From an uncultured Pseudomonadota bacterium (GTDB taxonomy: Bacteria; Pseudomonadota; Alphaproteobacteria; CACZRW01), in the NCBI GenBank assembly GCA_902783675.1, contig CACZRW010000077.1:1-7869 (forward strand): a stretch of 7,869 nucleotides of DNA, given 5' to 3'. The notes under the pieces are model-generated. The model did not search any database. It saw nothing but the letters and a program-made list of their open reading frames with translations, and was not told where the DNA came from. Positions 1 through 6,154 of this stretch are shown piece after piece (position 1 is the stretch's first letter; each line of letters starts with the position of its first letter). Both the position numbers and the translations under genes were made by a program.

Positions 1-20
1 CGTTCCCTCCCACCACTTAT

Positions 21-56
21 AATAAAAAAACACCCCAAAAGGGGCGCTTTTTTATT
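21..56 (-). terminator. Intrinsic terminator after tRNA-Ser, possibly bidirectional
   Basis: An inverted repeat of 16-base arms (21-36 and 41-56) flanks an AAAA/TTTT loop. Read on the minus strand, the G+C part GCGCCCC pairs with GGGGTGT through two G-U wobbles and is followed by seven T residues. It begins one base after the tRNA CCA end, so it is the natural 3' boundary of the tRNA transcript. On the plus strand the same arms carry two A-C mismatches, but CCCC-AAAA-GGGG followed by a T run could still stop a transcript entering from the left. Confidence 0.85.
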
Positions 57-57
57 A

Positions 58-149
58 TGGCGGATGGGGAGAGATTCGAACTCTCGGTAAGCTTTGAGAC
101 CTACACACACTTTCCAGGCGTGCGCCTTAAACCACTCGGCCACCCATCC
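58..149 (-). tRNA. tRNA-Ser (anticodon GGA)
   Basis: This is a complete 92-base serine tRNA with encoded CCA. On the minus strand the acceptor stem GGATGGG (143-149) pairs with CCCATCC (62-68), followed by discriminator G and CCA. The D arm carries GAGTGG. The anticodon stem CACGC/GTGTG closes the loop CTGGAAA with anticodon GGA at 113-115, which reads UCC and UCU. A long variable arm (GTAGGT/GCTTAC) marks a class II tRNA, and the T arm GAGAG-TTCGAAT-CTCTC is perfect. The anticodon arm resembles that of E. coli tRNA-Ser(GGA). No sign of damage. Confidence 0.97.
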
Positions 150-169
150 ACGGAAAACGAGCGCAGATG

Positions 170-195
170 ATTTAACATTTTGAAGGAAAAGTCAA
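170..195 (-). promoter_or_regulatory. Weak candidate promoter for tRNA-Ser
   Basis: On the minus strand a good -35-like hexamer TTGACT lies at 190-195, just downstream of the ankyrin gene stop codon. The best downstream -10-like words (TTAAAT at 170-175, TAAATC at 169-174) give spacers of only 14-15 bases, so the match is imperfect. It is listed because no terminator separates the ankyrin gene from the tRNA and a separate tRNA promoter would be expected. Confidence 0.3.
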
Positions 196-200
196 ACAGT

Positions 201-1871
201 TTATGAAAACAACTCCAAAACTTCGGGATTTGGGTTGCGCTTGGCATAGTCAAGCACCGTTTTTCCCTTTGAATCCGTGGCTTTCATATCCGCGCCGTAT
301 TTGATTATGGCGGTAATTACTCCGGGGTTAAGGTTGTAAGCTGCCGCTAACATCAAAGGCGTTGCTCCGTCCTGCTCATAGGGCTCGTCAATGATGGCGC
401 CGTTTTTAACCAAGATGTCGATAACTTCGGGATCCATGTTACTCTTTGCCGCAAAAAGCAAAGGTGTCATACCGTCCTTGGATTTATCGTTTACTTCGGC
501 TTTGTTCTTGATGAGGCAATTCACGACCGCAGGGTTAATAGTGGCTTTTGCCGCCCACATAAGCGGGGTTAAGCCGTTGGGGTCAACCGCGGTGACGCTT
601 GCGCCTTTATTGATTAAAAAGTCGATAATGTCAGGGTTGTGATTACCTTTTGCGGCAAGCATAAGGGTGGTAAGACCCTCTTTGCTTTTACCGTCAAGCT
701 TTGCACCTTTTGCAACAAACAGCTTTAAGACATCAAGATTTTTATTATCTCTTGCGGCATACATCAAAGGTGTAAGACCCGAGTTCGATTTTTCTTCCAT
801 TAAGGCGCCTTTGCCAATCAAAAAGTCGGCTATGTCCGGGTTGGGATTATTCTTTGCTGCCCACATTAAAGCTGTTCTGCCGCGCTTGTCCTTGGCGGTA
901 ATGTCCGCTTTAGCATTCAAAAGTGCGTCAATAACATCGACATTTTGGTTATAGGCAGAAGCCCATATCAAAGCGGTTTTGCCCTTATCGTCGGTGTCGT
1001 TTATCTTTGCTTTGGCGGCGACCAAGGCTTCAATCACTTCGGGGCGCTTTGCCACTTTAGAAGCAAACATAAGAGGGGATATTCCGTTTGCCCCCTTATC
1101 ATTTATAGAGGCCTTGTGCTTTTCAATAAGTGCCTCAAGGTCGGGTAAAGACGCGCGTTTTATCGTGCGGACGAAGGCCTCGCGGTTGATAACATTTGCC
1201 AAAGCGCGCAAATCCTCGTCAGAGAAAAGAGCGGCGCCGTCCAAAGGAAGGTAGATGAAGAGGTAGTCCTCTTCGTCATAAACTTCGCAAGTCTTATTGT
1301 TGCCGAAGGTCGCGGTGTGGTCATTTCCGGCGAATAAGTCATCCATGGAGCCAAACGCCATTATGAAGTCATCGTGATAAGACTTCGGACCGCCGCAAAG
1401 CACGATTTTGCTTTTGGCGTCAGAGGCTTCAACGATTTTGCGAAGCATGGGGAAGCGTTCATATTGGCACCAAACCCTGTATTGTTCTTTCAACACAAAG
1501 CCGGTGGCTTCAAACATGTCAATGTTCCAAAGATTGTCCTCGTCCTTTTTAAAAGGTATGGGATAAAGATTGAGCTTGGCGGTTGCCGAGTCCGGCTCAT
1601 ACATGTTCTTGTCTGCGCCGCCGAGGTGGCTGAGTATCTTTGAGGTGTAGTGATTGTAAGGTCCGGTCATGGGCTTGGCGGGATTATAAGAGGGAAAGTC
1701 CTTTACCGGTTCCAAATCGGTCTTGGAGAAGTGGACATCGCTACGGTTGGTGCCCCATTCAACCCCGCAAACAAAAATGCTTGCGTTAATGTTGCCGCCT
1801 TCAAATCCCGAATACGATTTTGCCCACTTGGCAAAGGTCGAAGTAGGTTCGCTTTTCAATTCATTTCCCAT
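201..1871 (-). CDS. UDG-like domain / ankyrin-repeat fusion protein
   Basis: A 556-residue protein with no signal peptide or membrane segment, so probably cytoplasmic. Residues 1-235 form a globular domain whose motif order recalls the uracil-DNA-glycosylase superfamily: a hydrophobic strand ending in VCGVEWG (34-40), NLYPIPF (101-107), strand KIVLCGG (155-161), and IYLPLDG (206-212). The classic catalytic GQDPYH and HPSPLS motifs are absent, so glycosylase activity is doubtful and the assignment is tentative. Residues 240-556 hold eight full ankyrin repeats (264-536) plus partial caps, a protein-binding scaffold. The ATG start has a strong AAGGAG Shine-Dalgarno eight bases upstream, and the stop is TAA. 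It lies downstream of and co-directional with the GGDEF-EAL gene, with a 75-bp gap and an AT-rich leader, so it may have its own promoter. The target is unknown. The ankyrin half is certain; the N-terminal call is an inference. Confidence 0.85.
   Translation of the reverse strand: MGNELKSEPTSTFAKWAKSYSGFEGGNINASIFVCGVEWGTNRSDVHFSKTDLEPVKDFPSYNPAKPMTGPYNHYTSKILSHLGGADKNMYEPDSATAKLNLYPIPFKKDEDNLWNIDMFEATGFVLKEQYRVWCQYERFPMLRKIVEASDAKSKIVLCGGPKSYHDDFIMAFGSMDDLFAGNDHTATFGNNKTCEVYDEEDYLFIYLPLDGAALFSDEDLRALANVINREAFVRTIKRASLPDLEALIEKHKASINDKGANGISPLMFASKVAKRPEVIEALVAAKAKINDTDDKGKTALIWASAYNQNVDVIDALLNAKADITAKDKRGRTALMWAAKNNPNPDIADFLIGKGALMEEKSNSGLTPLMYAARDNKNLDVLKLFVAKGAKLDGKSKEGLTTLMLAAKGNHNPDIIDFLINKGASVTAVDPNGLTPLMWAAKATINPAVVNCLIKNKAEVNDKSKDGMTPLLFAAKSNMDPEVIDILVKNGAIIDEPYEQDGATPLMLAAAYNLNPGVITAIIKYGADMKATDSKGKTVLDYAKRNPNPEVLELFS
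264..1082 (-). repeat. Eight ankyrin repeats (34-residue unit) in the coding sequence
   Basis: The repeats are visible in protein, at residues 264-297, 298-331, 332-365, 366-399, 400-433, 434-467, 468-502 and 503-536. The consensus is roughly xTPLMxAAKxNxNPDVIDxLIxKGAxxxxxDxxG. The unit is 34 residues rather than the canonical 33 because the turn between the two helices is one residue longer (NxNP). The seventh unit is 35. The usual TPLH is TPLM or TALM throughout. At DNA level the roughly 102-bp units have diverged, so the array looks old rather than recently amplified. Confidence 0.93.
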
Positions 1872-1946
1872 CTATAATTCTCCTTTTAATAGGGTCGTTT
1901 TGCCTGATAAGGCTTATATATAAAACATTAACAAAAAAGAAAAAAG
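1872..1946 (-). promoter_or_regulatory. Leader region of the ankyrin gene
   Basis: This 75-bp gap follows the GGDEF-EAL stop codon. On the minus strand it starts with two T-rich runs but no G+C-rich hairpin, so no convincing terminator is seen. An AT-rich stretch TATATATAAG (about 1914-1923) could serve as a -10 element, without a clear -35. A small inverted repeat GCCT-N4-AGGC (1902-1913) lies directly downstream, where a transcript would begin. The Shine-Dalgarno AAGGAG follows. Promoter location is uncertain. Confidence 0.35.
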
Positions 1947-4454
1947 CTATTTCGGAATGTATAACTTTTCCTTTACATATCTAGGACTTTCTTCGGGGCT
2001 CATGGGCTTGCCGAATAAGTAGCCTTGAATAGAGTCGCAACCGTTGTCCTTAAGGGTCTTTAACTGGCCTTTGGTTTCAACGCCTTCTGCGATTACCTCC
2101 AACCCTAAAATGTGTCCGAGCTGGATTATGGCGTTAGTAATTCTGGCGTTATCGGGGTCCTTTTCCAAATCAATGATGAAGGAGCGGTCGATTTTAAGCT
2201 TATCTACGGGGAAGCGGCGAAGATAGCTGAGTGACGAGTAGCCTGTTCCAAAGTCGTCAATGGCTATGCGGACGCCGATGTCGGATATCTTTTTAAGGGC
2301 TTCGTTCGCCATTTCGGCATTTTGCATGACGACGGATTCGGTAAGCTCCAGCTCCAGATTCTCAGGAGTCACTCCCGTTTCTATCAATGATTTTTCAACA
2401 AAGGAGGCAAGATCGGCCTGCCTAAACTGGACTGCGGAAAGGTTTACTGCCATAACGGCATTGGGCAGGCCCATTTCACGCCACCTGCGCCATTGCCTCA
2501 GCGCTTCGGTGAGCACCCACTCGCCTATGGGCAGGATAAGCCCGGAATCTTCGGCTATAGGGATAAAGCTCACCGGCGGAATAAGTCCCAAAGTGGGATG
2601 TTGCCAGCGGATAAGAGCTTCCCAGCCGGAGATTGTGTTGGTTTTTAAATCTATTTGGGGCTGGTAGTTTAGGACAAACTCGTGGTTAGTCAGGGCCTTT
2701 CTTAAGTCCCTTTCAAGATTCATGCGATTTTCGGTTTCCTCGTTTATCTTGTGCGAGAAAAAGTAGAAGCTGTTAGCGCCCACGACTGCCGCTCGATGCA
2801 TTGCCATGTCAGCGTAGTTCATCAGCTTTGCTTCGTCCGTGGTGTCATCGGGATAGGTGGTGACGCCGATATAGCAGCCGAGGTTAATCTCGTGACCGTC
2901 CAAATCCTTGGGCTCGCTTATGCTCTTGATAATTTTTTCCGCGAAGGCCGAGATTTCTTCGGTGTCTTTGACCTCGGTGGCAAGGGCAAAGTTGTCGCCG
3001 CTAAAGCGCGAAAGAATGTCGCCCGATGATGTCATATAGCTTAAATTGTCCGCTATTTCTCGCAAGATTTTGTCGCCGGCAGCGTGTCCCATAGTGTCGT
3101 TAATAATGTTAAAGTTGGATATATCAATGAAAAATACGGCGATTTTGGCGTCCGTGCCTTTTATCAATTCTATCTTTTCTTTTAACATCTTTTCAAAAAG
3201 ATTGCGGTTGGGAATGAGTGTGAGAGGATCGTAATTTTGGATTTGATTGATTAAGCCCTCGGCCTCTTTCTTCGCGGTTAAGTCGTCGTGAATAACGACA
3301 AAGTGCGATATCTTTCCATTACCGTCAGCCATGGGACTTACGGTTTGTCTTACATTGTAAAGAGCGCCGAATTTGTCGCGATTTATAACTTCTCCCGACC
3401 ACCTCTTGCCCGATTTTATGGTTTTCCAGAAGTTTTTAAAAAACTCTTTCGGAAGTTTGCCGGATTTTAAAATGTGAATATTTTCGTTTAAAAGCTCTTG
3501 CCAGGAATAGCCGCTCATATCAAGCAGAGCCTGATTGCTCCAGATGATGTTGCCTTCGGTGTCGGTAATAAATACGCCGTTGGCGGCAGAGGAAATGGCG
3601 GTTACCAGCAAGTTAATATGCTCTTGATCCGTAGCCATTTTAAGAATTAAGGCAAAGCGTTCCGCCGCGAACTCCAGCCCGTCCATAATTTCGGGAGAAA
3701 GGGGGTCTTTTTTCGTTTGTATCTCAATTATGCCTACGGGTTCTTTGCAAAAAAGCAGGGGGATAGATATGACTTGCGCGCCTTCGTTAGGGGCATCTTT
3801 TGCCGCACTGCGAACCGAGGTTTGCAAGTGTTGCAGGCAGAAAGATATGTTAGGCATTTCTTGGTTTATATTGCTCCATCTTATGGATCTGCCTTGAGTG
3901 ATAGAGTTTGGCACTTCACCGAAAGTGCCGGTGATTGTCAAATCGCCGTTGGTTTTCCTTACGCCTACCCATGCGGACTCCAAATCCAAAATCTTTACCA
4001 AAGCCGAGCAGAGAAAAGGCGCGATTTGCGTCTCACTGTTGCATTGCATTGCGAATACGGTAATTTTTTGGATTAACTTATTGATTTCTTTTTCAATACT
4101 CTGAAGCAGAGTGCTCTTTATCGTGCAAACAAAAAAGTCGCTGTCATCTCCGGAGAGCTTTATGGCTACGATTTCAACAGGAAGTTTAACTTTATCTTTA
4201 GTGGTAATGTTGGCATAAACGATGGGATTATCACCCCTAATCTTATCCATTATGGAGAAGCTTTTCTTTTTCCCCCTGGCGGTGGTGCCGTCGGTATTTG
4301 CTTCTGCCGGGAAAAAGCGACTTATATTGGCATCAATGATTTTGTCTTCCTTATAGCCGACAAGATTTGCAAAAGCCGCGTTGGCAGAGGATATAACTCC
4401 CTGCTGATTCATAATGATAACACCGATTTTCGAATGTGTTAAACGCGTCTGCAA
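1947..4454 (-). CDS. PAS-GAF-PAS-GGDEF-EAL c-di-GMP phosphodiesterase, degenerate GGDEF
   Basis: An 835-residue soluble sensor enzyme predicted to hydrolyse c-di-GMP to pGpG. Domains in order: PAS (about 5-115), GAF (about 134-274, with the typical AWVGV strand), a second PAS with PAC of the NifL/Aer-like type (about 282-395, with GYSWQELL and ILKSG), GGDEF (about 405-565) and EAL (about 580-830). The cyclase motif is SGDNF (485-489), losing the first Gly and the Glu. The DISNFNIIND segment is also altered, and no RxxD inhibitory site precedes it. The EAL site looks complete: E612 of EALIRW, N671, E703 of ELTES, D733 and D734 of DDFGTGYSSL, K754 of LKID, E790 of AEGVET, Q810 of QGYLF. The start is TTG, fixed by an in-frame TGA 12 bases upstream and a well-placed AAAGGA. 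The stop is TAG. It is divergent from motAB, suggesting motility control. No membrane segments, so the input is probably a cytosolic signal or cofactor. Confidence 0.93.
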   Translation of the reverse strand: MQTRLTHSKIGVIIMNQQGVISSANAAFANLVGYKEDKIIDANISRFFPAEANTDGTTARGKKKSFSIMDKIRGDNPIVYANITTKDKVKLPVEIVAIKLSGDDSDFFVCTIKSTLLQSIEKEINKLIQKITVFAMQCNSETQIAPFLCSALVKILDLESAWVGVRKTNGDLTITGTFGEVPNSITQGRSIRWSNINQEMPNISFCLQHLQTSVRSAAKDAPNEGAQVISIPLLFCKEPVGIIEIQTKKDPLSPEIMDGLEFAAERFALILKMATDQEHINLLVTAISSAANGVFITDTEGNIIWSNQALLDMSGYSWQELLNENIHILKSGKLPKEFFKNFWKTIKSGKRWSGEVINRDKFGALYNVRQTVSPMADGNGKISHFVVIHDDLTAKKEAEGLINQIQNYDPLTLIPNRNLFEKMLKEKIELIKGTDAKIAVFFIDISNFNIINDTMGHAAGDKILREIADNLSYMTSSGDILSRFSGDNFALATEVKDTEEISAFAEKIIKSISEPKDLDGHEINLGCYIGVTTYPDDTTDEAKLMNYADMAMHRAAVVGANSFYFFSHKINEETENRMNLERDLRKALTNHEFVLNYQPQIDLKTNTISGWEALIRWQHPTLGLIPPVSFIPIAEDSGLILPIGEWVLTEALRQWRRWREMGLPNAVMAVNLSAVQFRQADLASFVEKSLIETGVTPENLELELTESVVMQNAEMANEALKKISDIGVRIAIDDFGTGYSSLSYLRRFPVDKLKIDRSFIIDLEKDPDNARITNAIIQLGHILGLEVIAEGVETKGQLKTLKDNGCDSIQGYLFGKPMSPEESPRYVKEKLYIPK

Positions 4455-4603
4455 TATAAAATCCTTTCACTGTAAAGGCAGTAAAACACGACCTTTCATG
4501 GTAGTAAAACTGTTTTTTACAGATAAAGTTCTAATTTTAAGTTAATGTTAGGACATTTTATTTAAAGTCTTTTAAAAAATATTTTGAAAGGGGCGGATTT
4601 GCT
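4455..4603. promoter_or_regulatory. Divergent regulatory region between the EAL gene and motAB
   Basis: This 149-bp AT-rich gap must carry the promoters of both flanking units. It holds GTAAA(A) at 4472-4476, 4481-4486 and 4504-4509, and its reverse complement at 4515-4520. AGTAAAAC is a perfect 8-bp direct repeat (4480-4487, 4503-4510) with a 23-bp period. CTGTAAA at 4470-4476 and TTTACAG at 4516-4522 form a 7-bp inverted repeat. TTAA-N7-TTAG (4537-4551) is one base from the CtrA consensus TTAA-N7-TTAA. I see no clear sigma-28 or sigma-54 flagellar promoter, and no confident -35/-10 pair. The motA Shine-Dalgarno AAAGGGG is at 4587-4593. Confidence 0.6.
4462..4467 (-). promoter_or_regulatory. 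Shine-Dalgarno deciding the TTG start of the GGDEF-EAL gene
   Basis: AAAGGA on the minus strand is seven bases from the TTG codon at 4452-4454. An in-frame TGA at 4467-4469 overlaps its first base and rules out a longer protein. The next in-frame ATG is residue 15, already inside the first PAS strand, and has no comparable ribosome site. TTG is therefore the best start. Confidence 0.75.
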
Positions 4604-5458
4604 ATGAAAAAGGCTGGAGTTTCTCGCGGGGCACGCGTTTCTTTTGCTACATTGGTGGGCTTTTTGGCAGGTATAGGACTTTGCGCGGGGGCCGTGTTCA
4701 TGTCGACCTCAAATTATGTTACTTTTCTTAACCTTCCGAGCTTTTTTATTGTAATCGGCGGAACATTCGCGGCGGCCTTTATTTCTTATGAGCCAAAATA
4801 TGTGTGGGGCGCGTTCAAGGACGGTCTTTCCATATTGTTTGCTCATAGAGAAGGGCAGGCGATACTTAAAAATGAAGTAGGGCGGATTATTCGCTGGGGT
4901 TATATCGTCCAGAAAAGCGGGCTTAAAGGTTTGGAAGATGATGCTAAAAGCACGGTTGCCAATGACGCTTTTTTGCTCCAAGGCGTGGATTTGGTTACGG
5001 CAGGATATAGCGGGCAAGAGATAAAGAGCATTTTGGCGGCGGCGTTTGAAAGTGAATACAAAAGGGCGCATATGCGGTCCGATGTGCTTAAAACCATGGC
5101 GGCGACCGCACCTGCTTTCGGTATGATAGGAACGCTGGTGGGGCTTATCATTATGCTTTCCAACTTGGATAATCCTTCATCAATAGGCCCGGGAATGGCG
5201 GTGGCTTTAATGACTACGCTTTACGGGATTTTGGCGGCAAGGATTTTCTTTTTGCCTGCGGCGACAAAGGTTAACCAGCGCGAGGATATTACTTTGTTCA
5301 GGAATATGCTTATTGCCGAGGGGCTTTCCATGTTGGCCGAACGCAAGTCTCCGCGCTATATTCAAGACAGCATGAATGCTTATATTGACGCAAAAGAGCA
5401 TTTCCTTATCGACAGGGATTTGAAGATAAAAGTCTCTGCGGCGGATAACGAGGAATAA
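4604..5458 (+). CDS. motA: Flagellar motor stator protein MotA, PomA-like
   Basis: A 284-residue inner-membrane channel subunit that, with MotB, converts ion flow into flagellar torque. Four membrane segments are visible: about 13-34, 45-61, 166-186 and 198-219. The large cytoplasmic loop between the second and third is where the family contacts FliG. The third segment reads APAFGMIGTLVGLI with the conserved proline at 170. It is followed by SNLDNPSSIGPGMAVAL and TTLYGILAARIFFLP with the second conserved proline at 218. This block is closer to Vibrio PomA than to E. coli MotA. That is suggestive but not proof of sodium coupling, since many alphaproteobacterial PomA-type stators may use protons. 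The ATG start has AAAGGGG ten bases upstream, and the length is near the family norm. motB follows after 12 bases, so the two are co-transcribed. Confidence 0.95.
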   Translation: MKKAGVSRGARVSFATLVGFLAGIGLCAGAVFMSTSNYVTFLNLPSFFIVIGGTFAAAFISYEPKYVWGAFKDGLSILFAHREGQAILKNEVGRIIRWGYIVQKSGLKGLEDDAKSTVANDAFLLQGVDLVTAGYSGQEIKSILAAAFESEYKRAHMRSDVLKTMAATAPAFGMIGTLVGLIIMLSNLDNPSSIGPGMAVALMTTLYGILAARIFFLPAATKVNQREDITLFRNMLIAEGLSMLAERKSPRYIQDSMNAYIDAKEHFLIDRDLKIKVSAADNEE

Positions 5459-5462
5459 GGAG
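5457..5462 (+). promoter_or_regulatory. motB Shine-Dalgarno overlapping the motA stop
   Basis: AAGGAG begins within the motA TAA stop (5456-5458) and lies eight bases before the motB ATG. This geometry implies translational coupling, which would keep the MotA to MotB ratio steady. Confidence 0.8.
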
Positions 5463-5470
5463 TGCTTTAA

Positions 5471-6115
5471 ATGGCTTTATTTGCTCCTAAAAAAGACAGT
5501 GATATTGATAATTGGCTTTTGACATACAGCGATATGGTTACGCTCATCTTGTGTTTCTTTGTGCTTTTGGCGGCGATGAGTAATGTGGATATGGTCAAGT
5601 TTGAGCAAATAAAAACCAATATGGCGCGGACTATCGGGGATAAAGAAGTCCTTAGCCCTATTGAAACGGTGACTATGGATTTGAAAAAGGATATTGCTTC
5701 GTTGGGGATAGAGAATGATGCCTTGGTTTATGATAATGCCGAGGGTGCGGTGCTGGAGTTCTCCTCGCCGTTCTTGTTCGCAAGCGGTTCGGCAAAGATT
5801 AAGCCCGAGGCGGTGCCTTTTCTAAAGCGGATTGCGGCGACGCTCAGCGTGGAAAGGTTCTTTGCTTTTACTTACGAAGTGGAAGGGCATACGGACGAAA
5901 GTAGCGACGAGCTCTCGGCGCTGGATTTGTCTGCCCTTAGGGCGGCGGCGCTGGCGCAGTTCTTCATAAGCAGGGGAATTGATGCTTCGCGCTTCAGAGT
6001 GGTGGGACTCGCCGACACGCGTCCGAAGGTTCCCGATGTGGATAGGGACGGGAGCGAAATCGTGCACAATAAGATTCTTAATCGTCGGCTGGTTGTTAAG
6101 ATAGAGCCGATGTAG
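5471..6115 (+). CDS. motB: Flagellar motor stator protein MotB (short)
   Basis: A 214-residue stator subunit that anchors the MotA channel to peptidoglycan. A short cytoplasmic N-terminus precedes one membrane segment (about 21-38) in the family signature WLLTYSDMVTLILCFF. D21 is the conserved ion-binding aspartate (D32 in E. coli MotB, D24 in PomB). A plug-like segment SNVDMVKFEQI follows. Residues about 95-212 are an OmpA-like peptidoglycan-binding domain: FASGSAKIKPEA, VEGHTDE (137-143), LSALRAAALAQFF, VVGLADTRP and NRRLVVKI (204-211). It is clearly shorter than the roughly 300-residue E. coli MotB, chiefly in the periplasmic linker, but no key element is missing and the reading frame is intact. 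The stop is TAG, and no terminator is visible before the convergent HNH gene 39 bp away. Confidence 0.95.
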   Translation: MALFAPKKDSDIDNWLLTYSDMVTLILCFFVLLAAMSNVDMVKFEQIKTNMARTIGDKEVLSPIETVTMDLKKDIASLGIENDALVYDNAEGAVLEFSSPFLFASGSAKIKPEAVPFLKRIAATLSVERFFAFTYEVEGHTDESSDELSALDLSALRAAALAQFFISRGIDASRFRVVGLADTRPKVPDVDRDGSEIVHNKILNRRLVVKIEPM

Positions 6116-6154
6116 GAGAAACTGCGCCACTGTATGTGGTAAGGCGGGCAGGCG

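Noticed and set aside
58..149. tRNA-Ser as an integration site for a genomic island.
   Set aside because: No integrase gene and no second copy of the tRNA 3' end are present in the window, and the neighbouring genes look chromosomal.
264..1082. A regular 102-bp period that could suggest a CRISPR or satellite array.
   Set aside because: The period is that of ankyrin protein repeats. The DNA units are diverged, coding throughout, and have no constant repeat/unique spacer pattern.
1902..1913. GCCT-GATA-AGGC as a terminator for the GGDEF-EAL gene.
   Set aside because: The stem is only 4 bp and on the minus strand it is followed by AAAAC rather than a T tract.
2260..2667. A 135-codon plus-strand open frame inside the EAL domain, with similar frames over the ankyrin and rplI genes.
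   Set aside because: It is antisense to a domain with every catalytic residue conserved, and shows no family resemblance or ribosome site.
4467..4469. TGA read as tryptophan, joining the upstream mini-ORF to the GGDEF-EAL protein. None of the seven gene ends in the window uses TGA (3 TAA, 4 TAG).
   Set aside because: All tryptophans in the intact genes are TGG and no gene is interrupted by TGA. A recoded genome would show internal TGA codons. Seven stops are too few to infer anything.
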